From: Tabrizicola sp.
GTDB lineage: Bacteria; Pseudomonadota; Alphaproteobacteria; Rhodobacterales; Rhodobacteraceae
DNA length: 53,997 bases
NCBI RefSeq assembly: GCF_016793705.1
Contig: NZ_JAEULO010000026.1
Location: 1-53,997, forward strand
Direction of reading: 5' to 3'
The notes beneath the pieces were generated by a model. That model was not told the origin of the DNA, did not search any database, and worked only from the letters and a program-made list of their open reading frames with translations. The position numbers and the translations under genes were made by a program. Shown here one piece after another: positions 17,725 to 26,209 of this stretch (its first letter is position 1; each line of letters starts with the position of its first letter).

Positions 17725-19875
17725 TCAGTTCGCCGCCAGGCTCTGTGCCAGCCGCATCAGGTTCACCGCCTCGACCCGGTAGCCGAAGGCATCCTCGCCC
17801 CGGTTCGCCACCGCCAGCGCGATGGCCTCGTCCCAGCCCCAGTCGCCCAGGTAGACCGAGCCTTGCAGAAGCTGCCCGAACCCGGCGATGGCGGCGGCGA
17901 AGCGGGTTTCCGTCGACGCCGCCTCCTGCCCGGTGATCGGCGTTTCCACCAGCGTCGAATTGTCCTCACCGGGAGCCTTCCAGCGCAGCCGCAGGAAGCC
18001 CAGTTCCCCCGCCGTCCCCTCCGCCGGGGCCGCGCCATAGCGCAGGGGATCGTTCAGCAAGGCATCCGACCCCGGCGCCGTCACCTCGTAGATCGCCGTC
18101 ACTTGCGTCCCCGCCCCGATCTCGCCCGCATCGACCTTGTCGTTGTTGAAATCCTCGCGGCGAAGGGACCGCGTCTCATAGCCGATCAGCCGGTATTCCG
18201 CGACCGTGGCCGGGTTCCATTCGACCTGGATCTTCACGTCATCCGCAATCGGGAACAAAGCCCCGGTCAGCTGGTCGACCAGCACCTTGCGGGCTTCCGA
18301 CAAAGTGTCGATATAGGCCGCCGTCCCGTTCCCGTTCTGCGCCAAGGCCTGCATCACCGCGTCGTCCAGGTTGCCGCGCCCGAAGCCCAGGACCGACAGA
18401 TAGGTGCCGCTCTCGCGCTTCTTGGCGACATAGGCCTCCAGCCCGTCGGGATCGCTGACACCCACGTTGAAGTCGCCGTCGGTGGCCAGCAGGATGCGCG
18501 TGACCTCACCGTCCGCCTTCATGCCCTCGGCCACCTGATAGGCCAGCTCAAGCCCCTCGGCCCCGGCGGTAGAGCCACCGGCAGCAAGGTTGTCGAGCGC
18601 CGCCATGATCGCCGCGCGGTCGGCGGCCTTGGTCGGCGGCAGCACCTCTCCGGCGGACCCGGCATAGGTGACGATGGAGACCTGATCCTCCGGCCGCAGT
18701 TCCGCCAGCATCAAGGACAGCGACTGCTTCAAGAGCGGCAGCTTGTTGGCATCCTCCATCGACCCCGAGGTGTCGATCAGGAACACCAGGTTCAGCGGCG
18801 GCCTTGCCGTCACTTCCGGCAGCGCCCCCTGGATGCCGATGGTGACGAGCCGCGTGCCGGGGTTCCAGGGCGTCGGCATCACCGACACGGTCGAGGCAAA
18901 GGCCGCATCCCCCTCGGGCGCCGCATAGGCATAGGGGAAATAGTTCACCATCTCCTCCACTCGCACCTGTTCGGGCGTGGGCAGGTAGCCCCCGGTCAAG
19001 GAGGACCGCACCACGGCATAGGAGGCGGTATCCACGTCGATGGAGAAGGTCGAGACCGGCTCCTCCGCCGTCATCTTCACCGGGTTCGGGGCCTCGTTGG
19101 AATAGGCCTCGGTGTTCTCCACCGGCGCGGGCATGATGTCCGGCGCGGTGGCAATCGCGGTGGAGGGCGCGGGCAGATAGGCCATCGCGCCGTCGCCTTC
19201 CATCTTCGCCTCCGCCCGCAGGCGCGGTTCGGCATCCATCACCAGGCCACCAACCGCCGGGTCGGCAGGCATGGCTTCCTCCGCCATCTCCATCGGAGCC
19301 TCGGGCTCGGGCTGGGCCAGCGTCGCGTCGGCATTGCCATCGTCGGCACGCGCCAGTTCGTCCGAGGGCGTGACAACCGTCGTCGGCTTCGCCACGGTCG
19401 CGTCCGTCGCCGCACTGGCGGCGCTGTCGGTCACGACGGTGCCCTCGACACCGGGCGCAGCCTCGTCCCCCGTCGCGGCAACGGCTTCCTTTTCCGGGGC
19501 CTGCGCCTCGGTCGTCACCGGCGCTTCCGCGACTGGCGTTTCCACCGGCGGAACGGTCTTCGGCGCTTCGACCACGGTCGGCTTGCCGAGGCGCAGGTCG
19601 GCCACCGGCAGGATCACCGCGACACCGATGATCAGCGCCGCGACCGAGGTGGTGGCGGCAAGGGCAGGGCGGGAGGTCAGGTAATTCAACATGCGACGTA
19701 CTCCGTTCAGGGGGGCCGCCTCGTGGCGGTCCTCACTGGAACGGGGCAGCTCGGTCGATCCTTGGAGCCGGTCAAAATTTTCCATCGCCAGCTGCATGGC
19801 GCGCGCCTTCGCATCGTCATCCGGCGCAGGGGCCGCCTTCAGCGCGCGGCGGAGGTCGTCAAGATCTTCGGTCAT
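17725..19875 (-). CDS. Membrane VWA protein (YfbK-like), sigma-linked
   Basis: 716 residues. Cytoplasmic N-terminus (1-68, acidic then basic), one membrane segment at about 70-92, a long Pro/Ala/Glu-rich linker (100-265), then the YfbK arrangement: N-terminal VWA-associated domain ('STFSIDVDTASYA', 277-289), a VWA domain with an intact MIDAS (D368-T-S-G-S, T436, D466) and a C-terminal DUF3520-like domain. Its ATG overlaps the stop of an ECF sigma gene by four bases, exactly where an anti-sigma gene normally sits. I infer the N-terminus may bind the sigma factor and the VWA domain may sense an extracytoplasmic ligand. Family call is firm; the anti-sigma role is a hypothesis. Confidence 0.85.
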   Translation of the reverse strand: MTEDLDDLRRALKAAPAPDDDAKARAMQLAMENFDRLQGSTELPRSSEDRHEAAPLNGVRRMLNYLTSRPALAATTSVAALIIGVAVILPVADLRLGKPTVVEAPKTVPPVETPVAEAPVTTEAQAPEKEAVAATGDEAAPGVEGTVVTDSAASAATDATVAKPTTVVTPSDELARADDGNADATLAQPEPEAPMEMAEEAMPADPAVGGLVMDAEPRLRAEAKMEGDGAMAYLPAPSTAIATAPDIMPAPVENTEAYSNEAPNPVKMTAEEPVSTFSIDVDTASYAVVRSSLTGGYLPTPEQVRVEEMVNYFPYAYAAPEGDAAFASTVSVMPTPWNPGTRLVTIGIQGALPEVTARPPLNLVFLIDTSGSMEDANKLPLLKQSLSLMLAELRPEDQVSIVTYAGSAGEVLPPTKAADRAAIMAALDNLAAGGSTAGAEGLELAYQVAEGMKADGEVTRILLATDGDFNVGVSDPDGLEAYVAKKRESGTYLSVLGFGRGNLDDAVMQALAQNGNGTAAYIDTLSEARKVLVDQLTGALFPIADDVKIQVEWNPATVAEYRLIGYETRSLRREDFNNDKVDAGEIGAGTQVTAIYEVTAPGSDALLNDPLRYGAAPAEGTAGELGFLRLRWKAPGEDNSTLVETPITGQEAASTETRFAAAIAGFGQLLQGSVYLGDWGWDEAIALAVANRGEDAFGYRVEAVNLMRLAQSLAAN

Positions 19876-20414
19876 TTCGCCTCCTCCTTCGCCATGGCCC
19901 GCAGGCGTTTCTTCACTTCGCTCATCCGCCAGGCAATCGTCCCCTCGGACACGCCCAGCACCACCCCCGCCTCTCCTTGCGTCATCTCCTCGCCCAGCAC
20001 CAGCGCCACCGTATCGCGCAGCTCGGGGCTCAACCGCGTCATCGCCTGCGCCAGCCAGTCCGCCGCCTCGGCCTGCACCGCGATCTCGTCCTGTCGCGCA
20101 ATCTCCCAGTCGCCCCAGCCCTGCGCGGCGCGGCTGCGGGTCTGCTGTCGGCGACGAAGATCATGCGCCGCATTCACCACCACCCGGTACAGCCAGGTGG
20201 TGAACCGTGCCTCGCCGCGCCAGTTCCGCAGCTTCACCGGCAGCGCCGCGCAGATGTCCTGCGTCAGGTCCTCGGCTTCGGCCTTCACGCCGGTCAGCCG
20301 CCAGGCAAGGCCATGGATGCGGTCGTAATGCCGCCCGACCAGCACGGCAAAGGCCGCCCGGTCGCCTTGGGCAGCAGCAGTCGCCAGCATCTCGTCGGGC
20401 GTGTCCATCAGCAT
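19872..20414 (-). CDS. ECF sigma factor, module 2
   Basis: 180-residue group 4 sigma factor. Region 2: 'LVGRHYDRIHGLAWRL', 'AEDLTQDI', 'FTTWLYRVVVNAAHD'. Region 4: 'RLSPELRDTVALVLGEEM', 'TQGEAGVVLGVSEGTIAWRMSE'. The frame is open upstream to 20558 but that part is unlike sigma sequence; I chose ATG 20414, with ATG 20408 as an equally good alternative because neither has a clear Shine-Dalgarno. It is coupled to the VWA gene by an ATGA overlap. Target promoters unknown. Confidence 0.85.
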   Translation of the reverse strand: MLMDTPDEMLATAAAQGDRAAFAVLVGRHYDRIHGLAWRLTGVKAEAEDLTQDICAALPVKLRNWRGEARFTTWLYRVVVNAAHDLRRRQQTRSRAAQGWGDWEIARQDEIAVQAEAADWLAQAMTRLSPELRDTVALVLGEEMTQGEAGVVLGVSEGTIAWRMSEVKKRLRAMAKEEAK

Positions 20415-20492
20415 CACGTTATCTGGGACGCGCGCCGAAGGGCAGTCCTTGGATCGGGCCTTGGGCCGGGCGCGAAAATCCCTCCCCCGGAC

Positions 20493-20532
20493 AAAAAGAC
20501 CCCCGGTCCGGACGGGGGCCGGGCCGGGGGTT
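20493..20532 (-). terminator. Terminator of the peptidoglycan-binding gene
   Basis: ACCCCCGG (20499-20506) pairs with CCGGGGGT (20524-20531), extendable through G·T pairs towards the loop. Minus-strand transcription runs into five T (complement of 20493-20497). It separates this gene from sigma module 2. Confidence 0.7.
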
Positions 20533-20569
20533 GCGGGGCTTTTCAAATCCTGGACCAAGGGAAGTCAGG

Positions 20570-21052
20570 TCAGTAAAGCAGCCCGTCGTAGACGCCATAG
20601 GCGGCAGAGGTGGACCTCAGGCTCTGGCCCTCGTCGCGGGCATAGGCGGCGACGGCATTGTAGGTGCCCGGCCCGAAGGCGCCGTCGATCCCGCCGCGAT
20701 AGTAGCCCCAGGCGCGCAGGTTGCGCTGGATCGCCTTGCGTTCGCCCAGCGAATAGCTCTGGAAGGCGCGGGCCGCCGGCGTGCCGTAGATCGACGTGGT
20801 GTGGCGTGGCTCGACGTAGACCGGGCGTGGCTCGACATAGGTCGGGGTGGCGGTGTAGCCGCGGTCATAAAGCCGGGCCTTGCGATTGTTCTTCAGCAGT
20901 TCGTCGACAATGATCGCGGTGGTGACGCCGGCGACGAAGCCCTGTTCCTTGTCACCCCAGGCGAGCGCTGGGGTGGCAGGCACCGCCGCGATGGAAAGCG
21001 CGGTCAGGCCGGCGATCAGGGTGGTCTTCGCATTCATGACAGAGAGCAGCAT
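20570..21052 (-). CDS. Secreted peptidoglycan-binding domain protein
   Basis: 160 residues with a signal peptide (cut after about ATPALA) and a C-terminal PG_binding_1-type domain: 'RKAIQRNLRAWGYYRGGIDG' and 'FGPGTYNAVAAYARDEG'. The middle has a Tyr/Pro-rich stretch with repeated YVEPR. ATG 21052 has AAGGA about 6 bases upstream (21059-21063); ATG 21037 (MNAKTT) is the alternative and the frame is open to 21130. Periplasmic, likely wall-associated. No catalytic domain is seen. Confidence 0.82.
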   Translation of the reverse strand: MLLSVMNAKTTLIAGLTALSIAAVPATPALAWGDKEQGFVAGVTTAIIVDELLKNNRKARLYDRGYTATPTYVEPRPVYVEPRHTTSIYGTPAARAFQSYSLGERKAIQRNLRAWGYYRGGIDGAFGPGTYNAVAAYARDEGQSLRSTSAAYGVYDGLLY

Positions 21053-21126
21053 GGCGTGTCCTTTCGTGGGTTTCCCGAAGCAGCTCGGGTTGATGCCACT
21101 GGTTATGGGCCTGCCGGTCCCGCTAG

Positions 21127-21159
21127 GCAAAATCAGCGCCGCGCTAGGGGAAAGCGCGG
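21127..21159 (-). terminator. Possible terminator of the aminotransferase gene
   Basis: CCGCGCT (21139-21145) pairs with AGCGCGG (21153-21159); minus-strand reading then reaches four T a few bases on (complement of 21129-21132). It could instead be part of the leader of the peptidoglycan-binding gene. Confidence 0.35.
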
Positions 21160-21199
21160 TCTTGTTATGGGATAACGCATTATGAATCAGATGGTTGCG

Positions 21200-22321
21200 T
21201 CAAGTCCGGTCGCTGGCGAGCAGCGCCGAAAGCCGTCCTAAACCTTCCTCCAGCCGCGCTTCCGGACCGCCCCCCGCCCCGATGCGGATGTGGTGGGCCA
21301 AGCCGTAGGCCGATCCGGGCAGAAGAAACGTCCGGTAGGGGGGTGCCAGAAGCGCCCGCGCCAACGATTCGCCGTCGGTCCCCGTCACCCGCGCCAGGCC
21401 GATCAGCCCCGCCTCGGGCCGGTGCCAGTTCAGGCGCGGCTCGTCGCTCACGAAACGGTCCAGCCGGTCCAGCACCTCGGCGCCTTCCGCCCGCGCCCGC
21501 CCCAGCGCCGCCGCCAGCCGCTCGGGCCTGAGCGCAATCTCGGCGATATGTTCGCCAAGGACGTTCATGATCTCGGAGCTATTCTCGCGCAGGATCATCG
21601 CATCGCGGATCACCTCGGGCGACTGGCAGACCATCCAGCCCGTGCGCAGCCCCTGCAACCCCAACGCCTTCGACACCGACCCCGTGGTGATCCCGAACCG
21701 CGTCAACCCGGCGATGGAGGGCAGTCGCGCGCCAACCCATTCCAGCCCCGCATAGACCTCGTCCACCACCAGCCAGATGCCGTGCCGCTCGGCCAGTGCC
21801 GCCAGCGCATGCAGATCGGCCTCGGGGATCAGCCGCCCGGTGGGGTTGTTCGGATTGGTCAGGAAGATCATCCGCGTCCGGGGCGTGATCGCCCGTGCCA
21901 CCCAGTCGGGGTCCAGCGCCCAGCCTTGCGCCTCGTCGCGGGGAACCTCCACCAGCCGTGCGCCGATGGCCTTCGCCATGACGCCTGCCTGCGGCCAGCC
22001 GGGAGCCTCGGTGATCACCTCGTCGCCCGCACTCAGCAACTGCCGGAACAGTAGGTAGTTCGCCTCCGCCGCCCCTGCCGTGATCAGCACGCTGTCCGGG
22101 GGCAGGTCCAGCCCTGCCTGATCCAGCACCCGCTGCCGCAGGGCCGGAAGGCCGAGGAAGCTCTTGCCGTTCCAGTCCAGCGACAGCGCGGGGTCGAGCT
22201 CCGCGAGGAAGTCTTTCAGCCGGGGCGAGCGCGCGAGCGAAAACCCGATGAAACACTCCGGCGGCTCGGCGGCGGTGGTCTCCAGCAGGTAGTCGAACAG
22301 CTTGTGTATGGTGACCTTCAT
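21200..22321 (-). CDS. PLP-dependent aminotransferase, class I/II
   Basis: 373-residue fold-type I aminotransferase. NPNNPTG at 156-162, the Asp pairing with the PLP ring nitrogen in VVDEVY (Asp187) and the Schiff-base Lys218 in TGSVSKALGL. 'GLQGLRTGWMV' follows as expected. The amino-acid specificity cannot be read from sequence; the short N-terminus resembles capreomycidine-synthase-like or MalY-like branches. Start ATG 22321 is the only reasonable one. The downstream side carries a possible terminator; repeat copy 2 lies between it and the SDR gene. Confidence 0.85.
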   Translation of the reverse strand: MKVTIHKLFDYLLETTAAEPPECFIGFSLARSPRLKDFLAELDPALSLDWNGKSFLGLPALRQRVLDQAGLDLPPDSVLITAGAAEANYLLFRQLLSAGDEVITEAPGWPQAGVMAKAIGARLVEVPRDEAQGWALDPDWVARAITPRTRMIFLTNPNNPTGRLIPEADLHALAALAERHGIWLVVDEVYAGLEWVGARLPSIAGLTRFGITTGSVSKALGLQGLRTGWMVCQSPEVIRDAMILRENSSEIMNVLGEHIAEIALRPERLAAALGRARAEGAEVLDRLDRFVSDEPRLNWHRPEAGLIGLARVTGTDGESLARALLAPPYRTFLLPGSAYGLAHHIRIGAGGGPEARLEEGLGRLSALLASDRT

Positions 22322-22340
22322 CCGCCCCCTCGCGCAACCC

Positions 22341-22390
22341 CAAGAATTTTAAGTAAAATTCTTGTCAAATTCCTTACTGAAGGAATTTGG
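22341..22390. repeat. Double-hairpin intergenic repeat, copy 2
   Basis: Hairpin 1: CAAGAATTTT (22341-22350), loop AAGT, AAAATTCTTG (22355-22364). Hairpin 2: AAATTCCTT (22367-22375), loop ACTG, AAGGAATTT (22380-22388). Both perfect. It begins 6 bases beyond the stop of the SDR gene, so it may terminate that transcript. Confidence 0.8.
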
Positions 22391-22396
22391 TCCCCT

Positions 22397-23131
22397 TCAC
22401 CGCACGTCGCGCCCCTGGTTCAGGATGATCACGTTCCCCGAACACACATTCCCCGCAGGCGAGATCAGGAAACCCACCCAGGCCGCAATCTCCTCCGGCT
22501 GCATCGCCTGCCCGTGCGGCATCGCGCCGATCGCCTTCGCCAGTACCTCCTCGGTCAGCACGTTGAAGAGGGGCGTCTCGGTCATCGCCGGCGCGATGGA
22601 GTTCACCGCGATCTTCTCGCGTGCATAGCGCCGCGCAAGATCCTTGGTCAGCGTGTCCATCGCCGCCTTGGATGCCCGATAGTGCGGCGGGTCGAAGACA
22701 TCGAAATTGTAGGCGCCGTTCGACGAGATGTTGACGATCTTCCGCACCCCCGGCCGGCCGGCCATCGCCTTCACCGCCCCCTGGCAGCAATGGAAGGCCG
22801 AGGAGAAGTTGATCGCCATCTGCCGGTCCAGCTCTGCCGCCGGGATGTCGGGGAAATCCGACATGAAGCAGGTCCCGGCGTTGTTCACCAGCGCGTCCAC
22901 CCCGCCGAAGCGCACGGTCAGCCGGTCGAACAGGTCGGCAATCGCCTCGGGGTCGGTCAGGTCCACCGCCTCGGCCACGAATCCCGCACGGTCCGCCGCC
23001 ATCGCCAGCAGGGCAGGGCCGTCGATGTCGACGCCCACCACCGTCATCCCGTCCAGGAGAAGCCGGTCGACGAAGGCGCGCGCCAATCCTCCTGCGGCTC
23101 CGGTGACGACGGCAATGCGGTGGGGTGTCAT
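22397..23131 (-). CDS. Short-chain dehydrogenase/reductase
   Basis: 244-residue classical SDR. Cofactor motif TGAAGGLA at 10-17, NNAG at 83-86, catalytic Ser in NISSNG near 137 and Tyr151-xxx-Lys155 (YRASK). An Asp at the end of beta-2 ('GVDIDG') favours NAD(H) over NADP(H). The C-terminal 'VCSGNVIILNQGRDVR' is the usual SDR end. Substrate unknown. It is followed by the double-hairpin repeat and the aminotransferase gene on the same strand. Confidence 0.88.
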   Translation of the reverse strand: MTPHRIAVVTGAAGGLARAFVDRLLLDGMTVVGVDIDGPALLAMAADRAGFVAEAVDLTDPEAIADLFDRLTVRFGGVDALVNNAGTCFMSDFPDIPAAELDRQMAINFSSAFHCCQGAVKAMAGRPGVRKIVNISSNGAYNFDVFDPPHYRASKAAMDTLTKDLARRYAREKIAVNSIAPAMTETPLFNVLTEEVLAKAIGAMPHGQAMQPEEIAAWVGFLISPAGNVCSGNVIILNQGRDVR

Positions 23132-23206
23132 GTCGCGCTCTCCCGGTCGGTCTTGCGGCCAGCCTAGGCGAAGCCCCGGGCTGGCTCAATCCATCCGATC
23201 TGCGGC

Positions 23207-24058
23207 TCAGGGCGCCTTGGGCAGCTTGTCGAAATCTGCCGCCGAATGGCGCTCCGGCAGCTGCTCCCAGGGTTCGCCCCAGGTCCGGTTGACCTTGCGG
23301 CCCCGGATCACTGCCGGGCGGGCGTCGATGCGCCGGGCCCAGGCCATGACGTGCTTGTAGCTGTCCGCATCCAGGAATTCCGCCGCGTTGTAGGACCGGC
23401 CCAGGACCAGGCCGCCGTACCAGGCCCAGATCGCCATGTCGGCCAGCGAATATTCCCCCGCCATCCACTCATGCGTGGCCAGATGCCGGTCGAGCACGTC
23501 CAGCTGGCGCTTGGCCTCCATCGCATAGCGGTTGATCGCATATTCGATCTTCACCGGAGCATAGGCGTAGAAATGCCCGAACCCCCCGCCGACGAAGGGC
23601 GCCGAGCCCATCTGCCAGAACAGCCAGCTGAACATCTCGGCCCGCTCCGAAGGATCCTTCGGGATGAAGGCCCCGCCGAACTTCTCGGCCAGATACAGCA
23701 TGATCGAGGCAGACTCGAACACCCGTTGGGGCGGGTTCGCGCCGTGATCCATCAGCGCCGGGATCTTGGAATTCGGGTTCACCTCGACGAAGCCGGACCC
23801 GAACTGGTCGCCCTTGCCGATCTCGATCAGCCAGGCGTCGTATTCGGCATCGAACCCCGCCTCCAGCAGCTCCTCCAGGAGGATCGTCACCTTGATCCCG
23901 TTCGGTGTCGCCAGCGAATAAAGCTGCAAGGGATGCTTGCCCACCGGCAGCGCCTTGTCATGCGTCGGCCCGGCGACGGGACGGTTGATGCTTGCGAAAG
24001 TACCGCCCGAGGGCTGCTCCCATTTCCAGACCTTTGGCGGGGTATAGTCGTTCGGCAT
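23207..24058 (-). CDS. yghU: Glutathione S-transferase, YghU type
   Basis: 283 residues. The long N-terminal extension ('PPKVWKW', 'FASINRPVAGPTHDK') before a thioredoxin-fold domain starting 'LYSLATPNGIKVTILLEEL', then 'NSKIPAL' and 'FESASIMLYLAEKFG', is characteristic of the E. coli YghU/YfcG nu-class glutathione transferases, which have disulfide-bond reductase activity. ATG 24058 has AAGG about 6 bases upstream; an ATG 15 bases earlier is less likely. It stands between the SDR and gabD on the same strand, with a terminator separating it from gabD. Confidence 0.9.
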   Translation of the reverse strand: MPNDYTPPKVWKWEQPSGGTFASINRPVAGPTHDKALPVGKHPLQLYSLATPNGIKVTILLEELLEAGFDAEYDAWLIEIGKGDQFGSGFVEVNPNSKIPALMDHGANPPQRVFESASIMLYLAEKFGGAFIPKDPSERAEMFSWLFWQMGSAPFVGGGFGHFYAYAPVKIEYAINRYAMEAKRQLDVLDRHLATHEWMAGEYSLADMAIWAWYGGLVLGRSYNAAEFLDADSYKHVMAWARRIDARPAVIRGRKVNRTWGEPWEQLPERHSAADFDKLPKAP

Positions 24059-24165
24059 GGCTGAACCTTGCATCCGTTGAACCTGAACCGAAAAGCTAGT
24101 GCATCGCCAGCCGACCTTCCAGAGGGCCCCACCTGCGGCAAAGGGCTGCGTAAATGCACAGCAAC

Positions 24166-24192
24166 AAAAAAGGGCGGCCCGAAAGCCGCCCC
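24166..24192 (-). terminator. Rho-independent terminator of gabD
   Basis: GGGCGGC (24172-24178) pairs with GCCGCCC (24185-24191), followed on the minus strand by a run of six T (complement of 24166-24171). Twenty-four bases after the gabD stop. Confidence 0.9.
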
Positions 24193-24215
24193 TTGTGGAA
24201 CCATCGTCTGCCCGG

Positions 24216-25694
24216 TCAGACCGACAGGCAGACGTATTTCAGCTCCATGTAGTCGTCGATCCCGTGGCGCGACCCTTCGCGCCCGAGGCCCGACTGCTTG
24301 ACCCCGCCGAAGGGCGCCATCTCGTTGGAGATCAGGCCGGTGTTCACGCCCACCATCCCGTATTCCAGCGCTTCCTGCACCCGGGTGATCCGCCCGATGT
24401 CGCGGGCATAGAAATACGACGCCAACCCGAAGATCGTGGCATTCGCCAGCTCGATCACCTCTTCCTCGGTGTCGAACCTGAACAAGGGCGCGAGCGGCCC
24501 GAAGGTTTCCTCGGTCGCCACCTTCATGTCGGGCTTCACCCCAGTCACGACCGTCGGCTGGAAGAACGACCCGCCCAGCTCGTGCCGCTTGCCCCCGGTC
24601 ACGACCTTGCCGCCCCCGGCCAGCACGTCGGCGATATGCTCCTCGACCTTGTCCATCGCGGCTTCGTTGATCAGCGGGCCGGTGGTAACGCCAGCCTTCA
24701 GCCCGTCGCCGATGGAAAGCTTCTCGACCGCCGCCGTCAGCTTCTTGGCGAAGGCGTCATAGACCCCGGCCTGCACGTAGATCCGGTTGGCGCAGACGCA
24801 GGTCTGGCCGTTGTTGCGGAACTTCGAGATCATCGCCCCTTCCACCGCCAGATCCAGATCGGCGTCGTCGAAGACGATGAAGGGCGCATTGCCGCCCAGC
24901 TCCATCGAGCATTTCAGCACCTGGTCCGCCGCCTGTTTCAACAGGATGCGGCCCACCTCGGTCGACCCGGTGAAGGTCAGCTTGCGGATCAAGGGGTTCT
25001 CGCAGAACTCTTTCCCGATGTCCGACGACCGCTTCGAGGTGATGACCGAGAAGAGACCCGCCGGAACCCCTGCGCGCTCCGCCAGAACCGCCAGCGCCAG
25101 CGCAGACAGCGGCGTCTCCGCCGCCGGGCGCGCCACGAAACCACAGCCCGCCGCAAGGGCAGGGGCGACCTTCCGCGCGATCATCGCATTGGGGAAGTTC
25201 CAGGGCGTGATCGAGGCCGCAACCCCGATGGGCTGCTTCAGCACATGGATGCGTTTGTCGCGCTGGTGGCCGGGGATGATGTCGCCATAGGTGCGCTTGG
25301 CTTCCTCGCCGTAGAACTCGATGTAGCTGGAGCCATAGGCGATTTCGCCCTTGGCCTCGGCCAGCGGCTTGCCCATCTCGGCGGTCAGGATCGTCGCCAG
25401 GTCGTCCTGGTTCGCCATGCACAGGTCGAACCACTTGCGCAGCACCTGCGCGCGTTCCTTGCCGGTGCGCTTGGCCCATTCGCGGTGCGCAGCATGGGCA
25501 GCCTTGATCGCGCGGGCGGCTTCCACCCGGCCAAGGTTCGGCAACTGGCAGATCACGTCGCCACGAGCGGGGTTCGTCACCGGGAAGGTTGAGCCGTCGT
25601 CGGCTTCGATCCACTCGCCAGCGACATAGGACTTGAACACCAGAAGCGACGGGTCTTTCAGCAGCGATGCGAGATCGGTCACGGAATCGAGCAT
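24216..25694 (-). CDS. gabD: Succinate-semialdehyde dehydrogenase GabD
   Basis: 492-residue NAD(P)+ aldehyde dehydrogenase of the GabD type, oxidising succinate semialdehyde to succinate in GABA breakdown. Catalytic Glu in MELGGNAPF and catalytic Cys in NNGQTCVCANR; 'ITPWNFPNAMIARKVAPALAAG' forms the cofactor pocket. The 'VCANR' context and the C-terminal 'PFGGVKQSGLGREGS' support GabD over other ALDHs. No GABA transaminase gene lies beside it; the aminotransferase at 21200 is a different class. Terminator downstream and repeat copy 3 upstream. Confidence 0.92.
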   Translation of the reverse strand: MLDSVTDLASLLKDPSLLVFKSYVAGEWIEADDGSTFPVTNPARGDVICQLPNLGRVEAARAIKAAHAAHREWAKRTGKERAQVLRKWFDLCMANQDDLATILTAEMGKPLAEAKGEIAYGSSYIEFYGEEAKRTYGDIIPGHQRDKRIHVLKQPIGVAASITPWNFPNAMIARKVAPALAAGCGFVARPAAETPLSALALAVLAERAGVPAGLFSVITSKRSSDIGKEFCENPLIRKLTFTGSTEVGRILLKQAADQVLKCSMELGGNAPFIVFDDADLDLAVEGAMISKFRNNGQTCVCANRIYVQAGVYDAFAKKLTAAVEKLSIGDGLKAGVTTGPLINEAAMDKVEEHIADVLAGGGKVVTGGKRHELGGSFFQPTVVTGVKPDMKVATEETFGPLAPLFRFDTEEEVIELANATIFGLASYFYARDIGRITRVQEALEYGMVGVNTGLISNEMAPFGGVKQSGLGREGSRHGIDDYMELKYVCLSV

Positions 25695-25823
25695 GGGTGG
25701 GCCTCCTTATGCTTTGGGCAGACAGGTGCCATGCGGGGCAGGGTATGTCCAGTTCCAAGGCCAGCTTCAGGCCAGGCCTCGGTCAAATCCCCGGCAAGCT
25801 GGACTTGTTCCGACAGGGGGCCG

Positions 25824-25868
25824 CAAATCTCTTCGAAAAGATTTGCCGAATTCCTTCGAAGGAATTTG
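25824..25868. repeat. Double-hairpin intergenic repeat, copy 3
   Basis: Hairpin 1: CAAATCT (25824-25830) with AGATTTG (25839-25845), one internal mismatch. Hairpin 2 is a perfect 18-base palindrome with arms AATTCCTTC and GAAGGAATT (25849-25866). It starts 9 bases beyond the stop of the minus-strand coiled-coil gene, the same position relative to a 3' end as copy 2. Confidence 0.72.
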
Positions 25869-25877
25869 CCCCGCCCT

Positions 25878-26207
25878 TCACCCGTTCGCGTGCATCCGCT
25901 CGATATAGGCCCGCATCTCCTCGGCCTCGTGCCTTGCGTCGCGCAATCCCTCCATCGCGGCCTTCAACTCGGCCTCGGTCTGGCTGATGTGGTTGGTCAG
26001 TTCCGCCTCGCGCTGCTCGAGATAGGCCAGCGCCTGGTCGCGCAGTTCCTCCGCCTCGTGCAGCGACTGCGCCAGCTTGTCCATCTCGGCCATGTCGCCG
26101 CCCTGGACCCTTGTGAAGCGGTGCAGAAGCCAGTGGGTGAACCAGCCCATCGCGAAGGCGACCAGCAGGATGATGGCGGTGGCGACAACGAATTCGGTGC
26201 GGTTCAT
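25878..26207 (-). CDS. Single-pass membrane coiled-coil protein
   Basis: 109 residues: one N-terminal membrane segment (about 6-28, 'FVVATAIILLVAFAMGWFTHW') and a long charged helix (about 38-105) with heptad-like Glu/Leu/Arg spacing, predicted coiled coil. The start ATG 26207 is two bases after the stop of the OmpA-like gene, so the two are coupled. Its topology suggests an inner-membrane partner of the OmpA-like protein. I do not recognise a named family. Confidence 0.8.
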   Translation of the reverse strand: MNRTEFVVATAIILLVAFAMGWFTHWLLHRFTRVQGGDMAEMDKLAQSLHEAEELRDQALAYLEQREAELTNHISQTEAELKAAMEGLRDARHEAEEMRAYIERMHANG

Positions 26208-26209
26208 CT

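Noticed and set aside
17863-20328. Long plus-strand frame opposite the VWA and sigma genes
   Set aside because: His, Arg and Gly-rich shadow of the real minus-strand genes, which have intact motifs.
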